A DNA stretch of 64,000 nucleotides. Origin: Nymphaea colorata. Taxonomy: Eukaryota; Streptophyta; Magnoliopsida; Nymphaeales; Nymphaeaceae. The stretch spans positions 25,905,315 to 25,969,314 of the forward strand of contig NC_045141.1 of assembly GCF_008831285.2 (NCBI RefSeq), in the 5' to 3' direction. This document shows, piece by piece, positions 11,870 to 22,580 of the stretch (its first letter is position 1; each line of letters starts with the position of its first letter). The notes beneath the pieces are model-generated. The model did no database searches. It was not told the origin of the DNA and was given only the letters and a program-made list of their open reading frames with translations. The position numbers were made by a program, and so were the translations under genes.

Positions 11870-13780
11870 GAGAAAGTTCCCAGGCCCTGAAGCGCCGGAC
11901 CACACATAAAGGAATCTATTCCTTTATCTTTGGACAAAAAGTTTCTTGCAGCATCGACCACTTATCCCCAAAATAGTTAGTGATGGAAGGAGATAATATA
12001 ACAAAGACAGCTTCACCTTGGACTAAAATTCCCACCATCAGACATGTCAATTTCTTTTCCGAGCACCTTCTGACGGCTATTATCAACCGCGCGTGCCAAC
12101 CAGTTCCAGGTCCTGAAGACCAAAAGATTTGATCAGATATTTGATTCTCTTACAAGCTTTTTGACAACTGTTTTGGTTCTTTCACATGGGTTTAAGCACC
12201 AGAACTGGCTCGTGTGCTTTTCGAGAACCAGGAGTAGGCAGCCACGGCTAAATGATACCGACTCAGACATTAAAACTCTTAACCTTTTTTGGACTTGAAG
12301 GTACCAAATACACACCTGCCATATGAAGAAACAGTAAGGGATCTCCTCATTACAATTTTCAACCATACATGGGCCTGCAAAATATTTACCATGCTCTGTT
12401 TCAACTCAAACATGATCATAACTCATCAAGAAAGAATACACACTGAAATCTGCATATCAACAAATATAAAGATAATAAGAAACCATCAAGTCAAATCTGA
12501 CATATATATGTGCGTGTGTGTGTGAGTATGTCCGTATGTATGTCTACAGCACACACTCTTTGGAGGAATTGAAAATTTTGTTATGTTTGAGAGTAGAGAG
12601 GTAGTAGAGATACCAGAGAGGAATAAGAGAACGACCACCCATCAGAATCATCATTACGTGAAGAAAAGATAAAAAGAACCCGCTTTGGAACAGGCTTTGC
12701 TCGTATCCTAAAGCACATATAAAAGACGAAGAGACATTGTTTGTACTTGCGAGTATAATTGATGCAGAAATGTTGAGGGACTTCCTGTTCTCCTTCAGCA
12801 GAAAAAGGGAAAAGTTCCCTGGCTCTGGTTTATAGCACGAGGGACTTCCTGTTCTCCTTCAGCAGAAAAAGGGAAAAGTTCCCTGGCTCTGGTTTATAGC
12901 ACGAATTGGGTACCTATGAAAGGCGTTATGGGATCGCGAAGTGACCAATACTCATTTCTGGTACCATTCCTTCATAATAGCAATTTCCCAAATCCAGAAG
13001 TTAGCGAGTAGAAAGAAGGCTCTCATTTTGATTGTTCAACTCATGGTAGGGAGATCTGAAAAAAAGCTGGTTTTCAGTACCTTCATAGCTTAGACAGATC
13101 TTTTGATGGCAATTCACCAGACACCTCGGTCTTCGAAGACGGTGGTCTTAGGAAAAGACAACGGGAGGCGTAGCTTTGGAAATCATAGGGACTCCGCAAG
13201 AAGTGTTCTCATCTGCCGTAAGAAAACGCCATAAAGGAAAGAAGAAAGAAGGAAGTCCAATCCACAACTTCACTGAAATTAGTGAGTTATCAGTTACTTG
13301 AAGAATTGAAAGTCTTGAAGAACTGAAAGTTTTGAGGATCCTTGACTTGGATTAGACCTTTGCGTGTGTGTGTGGGGGGCCTAGTCATGGGATTAGAGCT
13401 GAACGTATCAAAAAGCCCAGATTTTTGGTGCTAAAACCACGTCAAAGTAACTGATTGCCTTTCTGAACTCCTGAAACAGGACTTGGTAAGCTTACTTAAC
13501 ACAGCTTCCTTGAATTTTTTGTCAGTTTAAGCAGATCGGTTCATGATAGCAAGAGACGATTTCTTTTAATGCATTGTTCACATGCACACTTTTCGTCAAG
13601 TCTAATGTAAGTGTGCCAGATTCCCCGAGTTCAAGTTTCTGGTTCCCATAACCTGAACAAGGTCCACGTTTGAACAGTAGTTCAGGAAAATACTGTCCAT
13701 AAGCTTAGCATGGTTTTAATCTAACAGTCTCAGCATGGGTCTTGTAAGGGAAGCAGAAAGTTAAAGGGAAGGCAAAACAA
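11870..13780. other. No recognisable gene; probably includes the 3' flank of the PPR gene
   Basis: No protein family is recognised on either strand. The part next to 13784 should contain the 3' untranslated region of the PPR gene. A perfect tandem duplication lies at 12775-12902. Confidence 0.5.
12775..12902. repeat. Perfect 64-bp tandem duplication
   Basis: The unit from 12775 to 12838 (starting gagggacttcctg, ending tatagcac) is repeated without a single difference at 12839-12902. Identity in non-coding DNA points to a recent event. Confidence 0.95.
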
Positions 13781-13783
13781 GAA

Positions 13784-15538
13784 TCAATGGGCAAACTCTT
13801 CTATCTTTACCATTCTATTCAAAAGATTTAACAGTAGATATATTTCGTTACATTGTGGATGAGTTCTTTCTCCAACTAAAAACTCATGAACAATTCCATC
13901 AACCTCGATTAAACTACAACCGGGATTCTTCTGCACTCCTCGGTCTATCATCAACCCCCTCAACCTCATCACATCATCCCACTGGTCAATTGATGCATAT
14001 AAATTCGACATAAGCACATAGGTACCGCTATCCTTATGTTTCAGCCTTGCCAATTCCTCTGCAACATTCTCATTCAACAAATGATGACTTCCATGAATCA
14101 TGAAACCGCTCACTAGAGATCCCCAGACAAAAGTATCAGGTGCCATTGGCATTGTCCTCACAAAGTTCAGAGCCTGCTCTAGATGGCCAGCACGACTCAG
14201 AAGATCAACCATACACGTATAGTGCTCTATAGAAGGCTCAATTTTATGAATCATACGCATGCCATGAAAAATTTCTTTTCCCTTGTTAACCATTCCTGCA
14301 TGAGCACATGCAGTCAAGATTGATACAAACGTAATACCGTTAGGCTTAATCCCTATGTTCTGCATTTGTTCGAAGAGCACAATTGCCTCCTCGCAGCATC
14401 CGTGCATGGAGAAGGCACATATCATAGCACTCCATGAGCATACATCCTTTTCTCTGTTCTTGAAGAAGATAAATTTGGCACCTTCAAGGAGACCACATTT
14501 AGAGTACATATCTATAAGAGCTGCACAAAGCATGTCATCCACATTAAACCTGCTCCTCTCAATGTATGCATTAATCCACATCCCCTGCTCAAGAGCTCCA
14601 AGATGCGCACAAGATGACAGTGCACCAACAAGTGTAGCTTGATTAGGCTTAACTTTCTCTATCATCATCTCATTGAAGACATCCAAGGCTTCTTCAAACC
14701 TACTGCTCTGCGCCAATCCAGTTATCATACCACTCCAGGATGACAGGTTCCTGCAGGGCATCTCACAAAACAACCTGTGAGCCTCATTGACAAATCCTGA
14801 TCTCGCATAACCGACAACCATGGTGTTCCAAGACACAACATCACGTTGAGGCATTTCATCAAACAACTTCCTAGCACTTCCAACGTCGCCCACCTTCACA
14901 TATCCAGCGATCACAGCATTGTAACTAGCAGAATTTCTCTCTGGCATCTCATCGAACAGTTTCCTCGCCATGCCCAAGACCCCAGATTTAGCATAACAAC
15001 CAAGAATTGAGTTCCATAGAATCACATCCCGTTCAGTAGTTTCAGCAAATACTTGGCTTCCACACTCGGTCAACCCACACTCAGCATAAAACCTTATAAG
15101 AGAACTCTGTGTGTGCATGTCAGAGTGATGCCCACTGCTGAAAAGCTTTCCATGAATGCACCTGCCGAATTCAAGAGCCAGGAGGAGAGAACAAACCTTG
15201 AGAATAAACGGATAGGTGTAGTTATCGGCATTTGTTCCCTCCCTCCTCATTTTTAGGTACAAGAGAAGAGCTCTTTCAGGGGAACGGGAGCCATCATTAG
15301 AGTATCCTCTGATCATTACGTTGTATGAGAATGTGCTCGGTTTTTGCATCTGGGCAAAGATCAGAGATGCCAATTCCAGGTCGCCCTCCTCAGAGGTAGC
15401 AGAGAATGACACGAGGTTCGCAAGAGAAGATGAGTGGTTCAAAACGCCTGTTTGGATGATTAAAGAAAGCGTCTGTTTAAGTTCCGCCATGGTTTTGCAG
15501 GCTTTGGATAGTTGGTAGATTATGGATATGCAAATCAT
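13784..15538 (-). CDS. Pentatricopeptide repeat protein, PLS class, E/E+ type
   Basis: One uninterrupted frame encodes 584 residues, as usual for this mostly intronless family. After a leader containing CKTMAELKQ (about residues 13-21) there are tandem PPR motifs of mixed P, L and S type; typical pieces are FSYNVMIRGYS, RDVVSWNTMVVGYARSG, MYSKCG and HYTCMVDLLSRAGHLEQA. The C-terminus has the E and E+ regions (GTYVLMSNLYASIDQWDDV, then NPGCSLIEVDGIVHEFLVG) and ends about 25 residues later with no DYW domain. Such proteins bind organellar RNA one base per repeat and usually act in C-to-U editing or processing, with any deaminase supplied in trans. The organelle and target cannot be read from the sequence. 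Met1 is the first in frame; Met17 (MAELKQ) is an alternative start. Confidence 0.92.
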   Translation of the reverse strand: MICISIIYQLSKACKTMAELKQTLSLIIQTGVLNHSSSLANLVSFSATSEEGDLELASLIFAQMQKPSTFSYNVMIRGYSNDGSRSPERALLLYLKMRREGTNADNYTYPFILKVCSLLLALEFGRCIHGKLFSSGHHSDMHTQSSLIRFYAECGLTECGSQVFAETTERDVILWNSILGCYAKSGVLGMARKLFDEMPERNSASYNAVIAGYVKVGDVGSARKLFDEMPQRDVVSWNTMVVGYARSGFVNEAHRLFCEMPCRNLSSWSGMITGLAQSSRFEEALDVFNEMMIEKVKPNQATLVGALSSCAHLGALEQGMWINAYIERSRFNVDDMLCAALIDMYSKCGLLEGAKFIFFKNREKDVCSWSAMICAFSMHGCCEEAIVLFEQMQNIGIKPNGITFVSILTACAHAGMVNKGKEIFHGMRMIHKIEPSIEHYTCMVDLLSRAGHLEQALNFVRTMPMAPDTFVWGSLVSGFMIHGSHHLLNENVAEELARLKHKDSGTYVLMSNLYASIDQWDDVMRLRGLMIDRGVQKNPGCSLIEVDGIVHEFLVGERTHPQCNEIYLLLNLLNRMVKIEEFAH

Positions 15539-15539
15539 G

Positions 15540-18500
15540 GTCTATAGCCAAGAAGAAATTCCAGAGAGAGAGACAGGGATTAGCGCGAGTTTGTGAAAAA
15601 TGGCTTATTCAATTACTGTCTGTTTGGACGAGGAGTAAAATCAATCACCGAAGGATTCATCGGCCACAAGAAATATTCAGGAAGCTAGACTAAATTTCGA
15701 ATTGATCTTACGTCAAAATAATTACAATTTTCCGAAAAGGATATCAAAATAAGAAGAATGGGAATACGGAAAACCAAATTAGCTTCCATGGGCGAATTCT
15801 CCATCTCCCTGATTTTAGAAGCAAGTTTAGTGACAGAGACTGAGGCGGCTCGTGTCGATCCCATCCAGTTGGTTCAAGGAAAACTGTTGCTCTTGCAACA
15901 TGTTTGTTGGATCATAGAAGAAAACCACATCTTCCAATCACGAAAAGAAGTGCTTCCAGAGCCATCTCTGACGTCGATAACAAGAGCAGCGACCTGACCG
16001 CTAAAATAAACGGATAACAATTCATAACGGAAGGATGTGATTTAGGAGAAAACCTGTATCCTAGTTAAAAATGTCATTTCATAGCCCAGACGATGATTTC
16101 AAACATGACCTTTTCTTAAGACATTTTTGTGGGTGCCGAAGAACACAAGAACAACATGCTGGTTCTCGTGGCAATCCATCAAGTCTAGCACAATATCCCT
16201 AGCAGATCATTTCTAGGTAGGTCTCTATGTTGTCATCTAATTGCAGAAGAGCAATAGTTCAATTACAGTAGTTCACTTCTTATCGTCGTATTTATCTGGC
16301 ACGTACAGGCATGCTAACTAAGCGGCAGCTTATTTGTGACAGAAAAGGAGAAATAAATGATCGAATAATGTTAATTTGTATTTGGGTGCCCTTGTTCAGT
16401 GCATAGGGATCGCTTAGAAGAAAACAAAGTTATAATTTGAAGATATTGCACCTCATCTCTTACATTGTCACACCAAGAATAGTTATTTTTTTTTTATTTT
16501 TACGATATTTTATTATTAATATTAATGCGTTTCCTTTGTAATTTCTTCTAAATGCTCCTCCCTTTGGATCGTGGTAACAAAAGAGTTGGAGAGGTTGCAT
16601 GGGTAGAGTAGTATTAAGTGGAAGACATCTATATTTGGTAAAGAAAAAAGGAATCAAACTTAAGCAGCATTTAAAGGAAATTCTCTTTTTTCAAATGCTA
16701 AACTTCTGACACATATATGATCTTGACGTCTAAAATCTATGGTACGTGGCCAGAAGGAGGATTTACTAATTAAAGAAAGGATGGATTTCGCTAAGGGTAG
16801 AGTTGGTTTCTCTGCAGACTAATATATTTTGCCAAAACCTATGAAATTTAAACACTTCAAATGTATTATCCAAATATTTGAAATTAAAGTATGATAAATG
16901 AAAAAATTATTTGTTTGCCCACACCAAAGCTGGGTTGGTGACTCTAATCCCCTCAGTGAAAAAATCATGGCTCTGTCATTGTGTTCATGTAATAATGTTA
17001 TGAGCTGCTTGTAAGACCCTCAGATGAACGAGCTCTTGCGAGCGAAACTGGTTATCTACACACCTTTGTGTGTACAAAATTGAATATGCAATGATCAAAA
17101 TACTTAAGTAAAAAAAAAAAAAAAAAAACTTTTTTATAAGAAGAAAATAGGATATACAAACAAAATAAAAGTCCAAAAAATACATTTATTTATAAAAATT
17201 TCTAAAACACCCCCACCACCCTCTTTTATTTTGTTCGGTGTATATTTGTCGAATCAAGTCTGCCGGTTGGTGGAGACAATAATACCCATAGGTTGGCTTG
17301 AATGAGCTGGTACCCAAACCAGGCAAGCTCACACGCACCAAGCTTCTCGAAGCTGCAACTCAACCTAACATGGCTTCTCCTCGTTGGCCGAATCATCGCC
17401 TTCATTAGCTTTCCACATGGAAGAAAAGAAGCCGTCCGTCGTGCATTGCACAATCATTTCAGGTAACGTGGTTCATTAAATGCAAAGATCTTCCTCTTCT
17501 TCATTCTCTGGCCACTATCCCTACGTGGCCCCGCCACCCGTGGCCTCCCTTGGCTGGAAAATGTAGATTTCGCCATTCGGATTTGACATTGGAGAAACCT
17601 TCTGCCTCTTGATGCATCGGGTGCTGCCTTTAGTTACTGTGATTCAGCTAGGTGATGCAACTCTCATTTTGCAAACTTAGGAATCAATAAATGAAAATTT
17701 ATCAGAGTATGAGATCAAGAAACCTTCTTCCTCTTCTTACCTCAGTCACTTAAAAGTGTCATAAAAAAATAGTACATCGGTGCTGCCCACGGAAACAACA
17801 AAAACAGTATGGTAGGCAACATGCTTCATAAATAGCACTACCGATGGCGATCGCATATTCCATAAATGCGGCCTACCAATTCTCCGCACTTCCGACGCTT
17901 CCAGAAAACGAGCATAAAATTTTACAACCACTTCACCAGATCTACCGAGTAAAGTAAATGATTCGGAAAGCCTCTCAGGCAAGTTTCCTAAATCTGTCCA
18001 TCGTAGATCCAAACAGAAATTTTAAATGAGAAACATGAAAGTCATAACTTTTTCTATTCTATCCTGTTGGATGAAAGCTTTCAGCCATTGAGAAATTTTA
18101 AAATCTTTTCCTCCAACAACAAACTCTAGCTTGAGATGAAAAGGGCGCAGAAGAGTAGGCTTTTCGATTTTTATTTTTCTTCTCAGAAAACTTATCCAAC
18201 TTAGTGATCAGTCCATTAATGAAGATTAACCTGGAAGACCTCCCCGAAAGAGTAAACAGGAAGAAAATGACCACAACTCTCTCTCCCCTTCTGTCGGTGT
18301 GTGTGTGTGTGTATGAGAGAGAACAACTCATCTGTATCATGGCTACGCATGACATTGGATTTTAGAGCTCAAAAGGTTCGAAGGGAGCAAACTGAAGTTC
18401 ATTGGTACACGGAAGTGTCCGCTAGGCCACTGTTTACATTGAAGAAGACCTCCACCACTCACCTGCCACACTTACAACTACGGGAATCGTTTTAAAAAGG

Positions 18501-18690
18501 TATTGGGGTTTCCACTACCACAGATAGAGATGGCTGTTTTCTTTCGGCCATGTGTTTGACCAGAAGCTTTGGAAACGATGGGATGGATCCATCTTATCTG
18601 TCAGCGGAGAGGAATGAGAGCTCGCAAGGGGGCTGGCATTTACTTCTCAACCGTAAATCGGTGGGGGTGCATTCACTGCTTTGTGTTCAT
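15540..18690. other. No recognisable gene; AT-rich spacer
   Basis: Open frames here (for example 15758-15997 plus and 17746-18012 minus) match no family I can name. A segment near 17170-17245 resembles one near 21825-21885 (tacatttatt and gtgtatattt blocks), possibly debris of one repeat family. There is a run of 18 A bases near 17110 and a short (GT)n near 18298. Confidence 0.45.
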
Positions 18691-18697
18691 TGCGCTC

Positions 18698-18704
18698 TAT
18701 ATAA
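18698..18704 (+). promoter_or_regulatory. TATA box of the glycine-rich protein gene at 18779
   Basis: TATATAA lies 81 bases ahead of the ATG, inside ctctatataagg. A (GA)n tract at 18756-18774 occupies the expected leader just before the start codon. Confidence 0.7.
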
Positions 18705-18778
18705 GGAGTTAGATTAGATCATCCGAAGGCAGCACAACTCGGCGTAGCTACTACTGAGAGAGAGAGAGAGAGAGCAAC

Positions 18779-20248
18779 ATGGCTCGAGGGGTGGGTATGG
18801 CGAGCAGAGTGGGCCTGTCATGGCTGGTTTTGAGTCTTTTCCTTGGCTGTGCTTTCTGCAGAGTGATGAGGAAGGATAAGCAGTACAATGGTGAGGAGCT
18901 CTTTGCCTTCGGCAAAGGAGCAGGTTTTGGAGGTGGTTTCGGTAGCGGTTTTGGAGGTGGGAAAGGATTTGGTTTTGGCAAGGGTGGAGGACTGGGAGGA
19001 GGGGTCGTTGGGGGTTTTGGTGGTGGCGGTGGCGGTGGTGGTGGTGGTTTTGGTAGTGGTGGTGGATTTGGTGGCGGCTTTGGTGGTGGTCATGGAGGTG
19101 GTTTCGGTGGTGGATTTGGTGGAGGTCATGGTGGTGGTCTTGGAGGTGGTGCAGGTGGTGGAGTAGGGGGTGGCATTGGCGGTGGCCATGGAGGTGGTCT
19201 GGGTGGCGGCATTGGTGGAGGACACGGTGGTGGAGCTGGAGGAGGTGGAGGTCATGGTGGTGGTCTTGGAGGTGGTGCAGGTGGTGGAGTAGGGGGTGGC
19301 ATTGGCGGTGGCCATGGAGGTGGTCTAGGTGGCGGCATTGGCGGAGGTGGAGGTCACGGTGGTGGCATTGGTGGTGGAGCTGGAGGTGGTGTAGGTGGGG
19401 GTCATGGAGGTGGAATAGGTGGTGGTGCTGGTGGAGGAGTTGGCGGAGGTCATGGCGGTGGAGTTGGTGGTGGACATGGGGGTGGTGTAGGTGGAGGTAT
19501 TGGTGGTGGGCACGGTGGTGGTGGTGGTCATGGTGGAGGTCATGTAGGTGGCCGGCATGGTGGTGGTGTGGGTGGCGGTGCTGGTGGCGGTCATGGCGGT
19601 GGTATAGGTGGAGGGGCTGGTGGAGGTGGTGGTGGTGGTGTAGGTGGCGGTGTTGGTGGTGGTGTAGGAGGAGGTGTTGGTGGTGGCCATGGAGGTGGAG
19701 TAGGTGGTGGAATAGGGGGAGGCCATGGAGGAGGTGTAGGAGGTGGTGCTGGTGGAGGAGCTGGCGGAGGTATTGGTGGTGGTCATGGAGGTGGTATAGG
19801 TGGTGGAATCGGTGGCGGTGCTGGTGGAGGAGCTGGCGGTGGTATTGGTGGTGGTCATGGAGGAGGTGTAGGAGGTGGTGCTGGTGGAGGAGCTGGCGGA
19901 GGTATTGGTGGTGGCCATGGCGGTGGTATAGGTGGTGGAATCGGTGGCGGTGCTGGTGGAGGAGCTGGCGGTGGTATTGGTGGTGGCCATGGAGGTGGTA
20001 TAGGTGGTGGAATTGGTGGGGGTGCAGGTGGAGGAGCTGGTGGTGGTATTGGTGGTGGCCATGGAGGTGGTATAGGTGGCGGTGCAGGTGGTGGAGCTGG
20101 CGGTGGCCATGGAGGTGGAATTGGTGGTGGTAGTGGTGGAGGGTTCGGTGGAGGTGCTGGTGGTGGTGGAGGGTTCGGTGGAGGTGGTGCAGGATTCGGC
20201 GGAGGTGCTGGTGGTGGCCATCGCATCTTTTCTGGAGGCTTCAACTAA
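18779..20248 (+). CDS. Secreted glycine-rich protein, probable cell-wall structural protein
   Basis: A single-exon frame encodes 489 residues. The N-terminus is a signal peptide (hydrophobic core WLVLSLFLGCAFC, about residues 15-27). A short charged stretch follows (RVMRKDKQYNGEELFAFGKG), and then about 430 residues made almost wholly of GGX triplets, mostly GGGHGGG, GGGIGGG, GGGAGGG and GGGVGGG with some F early on and at the end; it closes with HRIFSGGFN. Such proteins are exported to the plant cell wall, and the many His residues are a distinctive feature here. DNA-level copies are clear: a block of about 95 bp at 19121 recurs at 19247 (126-bp shift, in frame), and longer units repeat between 19730 and 20110. 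The long open frames on the other strand are by-products of the GGN codons. Confidence 0.88.
   Translation: MARGVGMASRVGLSWLVLSLFLGCAFCRVMRKDKQYNGEELFAFGKGAGFGGGFGSGFGGGKGFGFGKGGGLGGGVVGGFGGGGGGGGGGFGSGGGFGGGFGGGHGGGFGGGFGGGHGGGLGGGAGGGVGGGIGGGHGGGLGGGIGGGHGGGAGGGGGHGGGLGGGAGGGVGGGIGGGHGGGLGGGIGGGGGHGGGIGGGAGGGVGGGHGGGIGGGAGGGVGGGHGGGVGGGHGGGVGGGIGGGHGGGGGHGGGHVGGRHGGGVGGGAGGGHGGGIGGGAGGGGGGGVGGGVGGGVGGGVGGGHGGGVGGGIGGGHGGGVGGGAGGGAGGGIGGGHGGGIGGGIGGGAGGGAGGGIGGGHGGGVGGGAGGGAGGGIGGGHGGGIGGGIGGGAGGGAGGGIGGGHGGGIGGGIGGGAGGGAGGGIGGGHGGGIGGGAGGGAGGGHGGGIGGGSGGGFGGGAGGGGGFGGGGAGFGGGAGGGHRIFSGGFN
19121..20110 (+). repeat. In-frame higher-order repeats inside the glycine-rich gene
   Basis: A block of about 95 bp starting ggaggtcatggtggtggtct at 19121 recurs at 19247, differing by one base at its end. 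Between about 19730 and 20110 a unit coding the order HGGG-I-I-A-A-I (each followed by GGG) recurs about four times with silent changes. All shifts are multiples of three. Confidence 0.75.
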
Positions 20249-20249
20249 C

Positions 20250-22580
20250 CCTCTGTCTTTGTCTTCATCCTTAGTAGCGGGTTCAGGCGGCAACTCTTTT
20301 CATCCTTTCGTGTTGACACCAAACAGATTTGCTTCTGTGCTCCGCTTCTTCATGTTCAGTATTAGTAGCTCGTGTTTGCAAGAGAGAGTCTCTCTCTCTC
20401 TCTCTCGCACTATCATCTCTCTTAGTAAACTATTCTGATGCAATCCTGCGGGTGTTAGTAAACTATTCGGTATTAGTAAAATGAAACACTATTTCATATG
20501 CATTGACATATTGGTTCAGTTCCATCACATACATGATATATGTGCACGGGCATTAATACAAATTAAAGGAGACGTGGGCCTTGGGCATTTAAATGTGTTA
20601 AATGCACATAATATTCTAAAACAATGTCACTATGGACTGTCTTTTAATGCTTTATGCAAGTTGCGCTCAAGATCATCGATCGAATTCACGTGGTTGAAAG
20701 GAAACTCGATCCATGACCGCCATTTTCCCTTGCTCACCACTTTCCCATCCCCTGAAGAGTTGGCTTTCCTGCTTCTTAGTTACTCAGCAAATCCTGGGTA
20801 ACTAGATTTGGAAACAAAGCAAACTTTCCACGCAAACGAGAGAAAAAAAATCTGTTTCCAAGGTTCAAATTCCACTTCGAGGAATGGGTGGGTACATGAT
20901 CGCAATAATAGAAAACTGATACATATTGGTAGGATTTCATCAGCAAGAAAAACATCAGACCGATAATTTTCAAACAGATATAAGATCCTACATTTTGAAC
21001 AAAACATTTCTTTTATTCGATTTTAGGTTTTCTCAACAGAAGAAATGCATCCTTACAGTTAGTTACAAAGCTCAAAATAGAACTTATAGATTGATGTCAC
21101 AGAGAAAGAAGAAAAATCTCATAAGGACAACAAATTTAGGACAACATTGAAGAATTACTTTTCTTAGCCAGGCACAAAGTAGACAATTTGTCATCTAGAA
21201 AGCACAAAGGGTATCACAAGGAAACTCTAGCTAATTGATATAGGCACATTTTTAGGAGAACCTGTAGACAGTTTGAGAATACAACTTTTAATGAAGAAAC
21301 CTGCGTAAAAATATGTGATCTCAACAGGTACCATTCGTTAAAAATTAATTATCATATACATTCTTTCATGGCTATTTGACTAGCTTGATTATACTTCATG
21401 TTGATACCAGTCATACGTCAGTAATAAGATCCTGGCGTTGATTCATATCTTCTTTCTTTCCACATAAATATGCAAAAATGAATTAAACTGTGCAATGTTG
21501 AATACAAATCTGTTAATTCTTTATTCAACAACTCAATGTTCAAGATTACAGCAATTGTAGCCTCTCCGGTATATTACGAGTTGATGGCCAGCGGCGTAGC
21601 GACGTGGCCACGGCGGGAGTGACGTTGCTTTTTATTCATATTTAGTTACTTTGGCTTGCGAAGTATCCAATCACGTCGGCGTCGGTTAGTATCTTTCCAT
21701 TTTTTTAATCTCTACTTATGTTTTTTTTTTTTTAAATCGATGATGGTTATAAGCGAAATTTGTCATATAGGTATTTTTTTTTTTGTTTGAGAGGATAAAA
21801 AAGAGATTGTAAAAAAATCAAAACTCTAAAAAATACACTTCATTTTCAAAGATACTAATCCCTCTTTTTTTTAGCCAGTGTATATTTACTGTGCAGAGGA
21901 TTAATCTCATAAGAAGTGGGAAAGTATTTGTATTAAACATTGCATGACGTACTTTGAGATCGAGTTGCGCGCACTTTGATGCATGCAACAGATATAAACT
22001 CAATAGAAAAAAGACAGGAGTTGAAGAATCGGTGGGGCATTTTCTTAGTCAAGAACAAAGTAGACAATTTTATTATCTAGAAAATAAAAAAAAAATGGCA
22101 TGACAAGGAAACTTTAGCTAATTGATATAGGCACATTTTTAAGAGAACCTCTAGACAATTGAGAATACATTTTCTAAAGAAGAAAGCTGCATAAAATTAT
22201 ATGATCTCGATGAGTACCGTCCACTAAATATTAATCTACATAATTCTTTCTTGACTGGTAACTTGGAAACGATCTAGGCATGTACGTAGCTTGTTCATTT
22301 TTCTTGCAATTGTTTAAAATTGGATTTTTATTACCTTTTAGTGTGAAATAAGGATATTTTATAACCAGACCAAATATATGCATGGTAGCAATCAAAGAAA
22401 TTGTTAATATGACAAAAGGCTGACATACATCAACATGAGGGATAGTTTGACTCGAGAGTCCACAGACTCGATCCCTCCACTAATTATTAGGGAAAAAAAA
22501 CATACTCTTACTAGTGACTGACATCGAACACCACAGCAGAAAAAGTTTGATGCTCCTTTCATATCGAGCTGCAGCTCCCT
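20250..22580. other. No recognisable gene; 3' flank of the glycine-rich gene, then spacer with a direct duplication
   Basis: The first 200 bases hold a (CT)n tract and are likely 3' untranslated sequence. The rest is AT-rich and has no recognisable protein. A diverged direct duplication occupies 21146-21370 and 22020-22255. Confidence 0.5.
21146..22255. repeat. Diverged direct duplication, about 225 bp, 875 bp apart
   Basis: Segment 21146-21370 and segment 22020-22255 share long blocks in the same order: acaaagtagacaatttt, ctagctaattgatatagg, cacattttta-gagaacct and tatgatctc. They differ by many substitutions and small indels, so the duplication is old. They may be the ends of a decayed element or a segmental duplication. 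Confidence 0.7.

Noticed and set aside
13300-13360. LRR-like peptide (ESLEELKVLRILDLD)
   Set aside because: Very short, arises from a local duplication of gaa-aaag sequence, and no NB-ARC or further LRR is nearby.
17746-18012. Possible F-box fragment (WTDLGNLPERL)
   Set aside because: Too short and lacks the rest of the F-box pattern.
18818-20293. Long open frames on the minus strand of the glycine-rich gene (Thr/Ser-rich and Pro-rich)
   Set aside because: GGN codon repeats leave all frames open; the composition is a mirror of the repeat and there is no signal peptide or start context.
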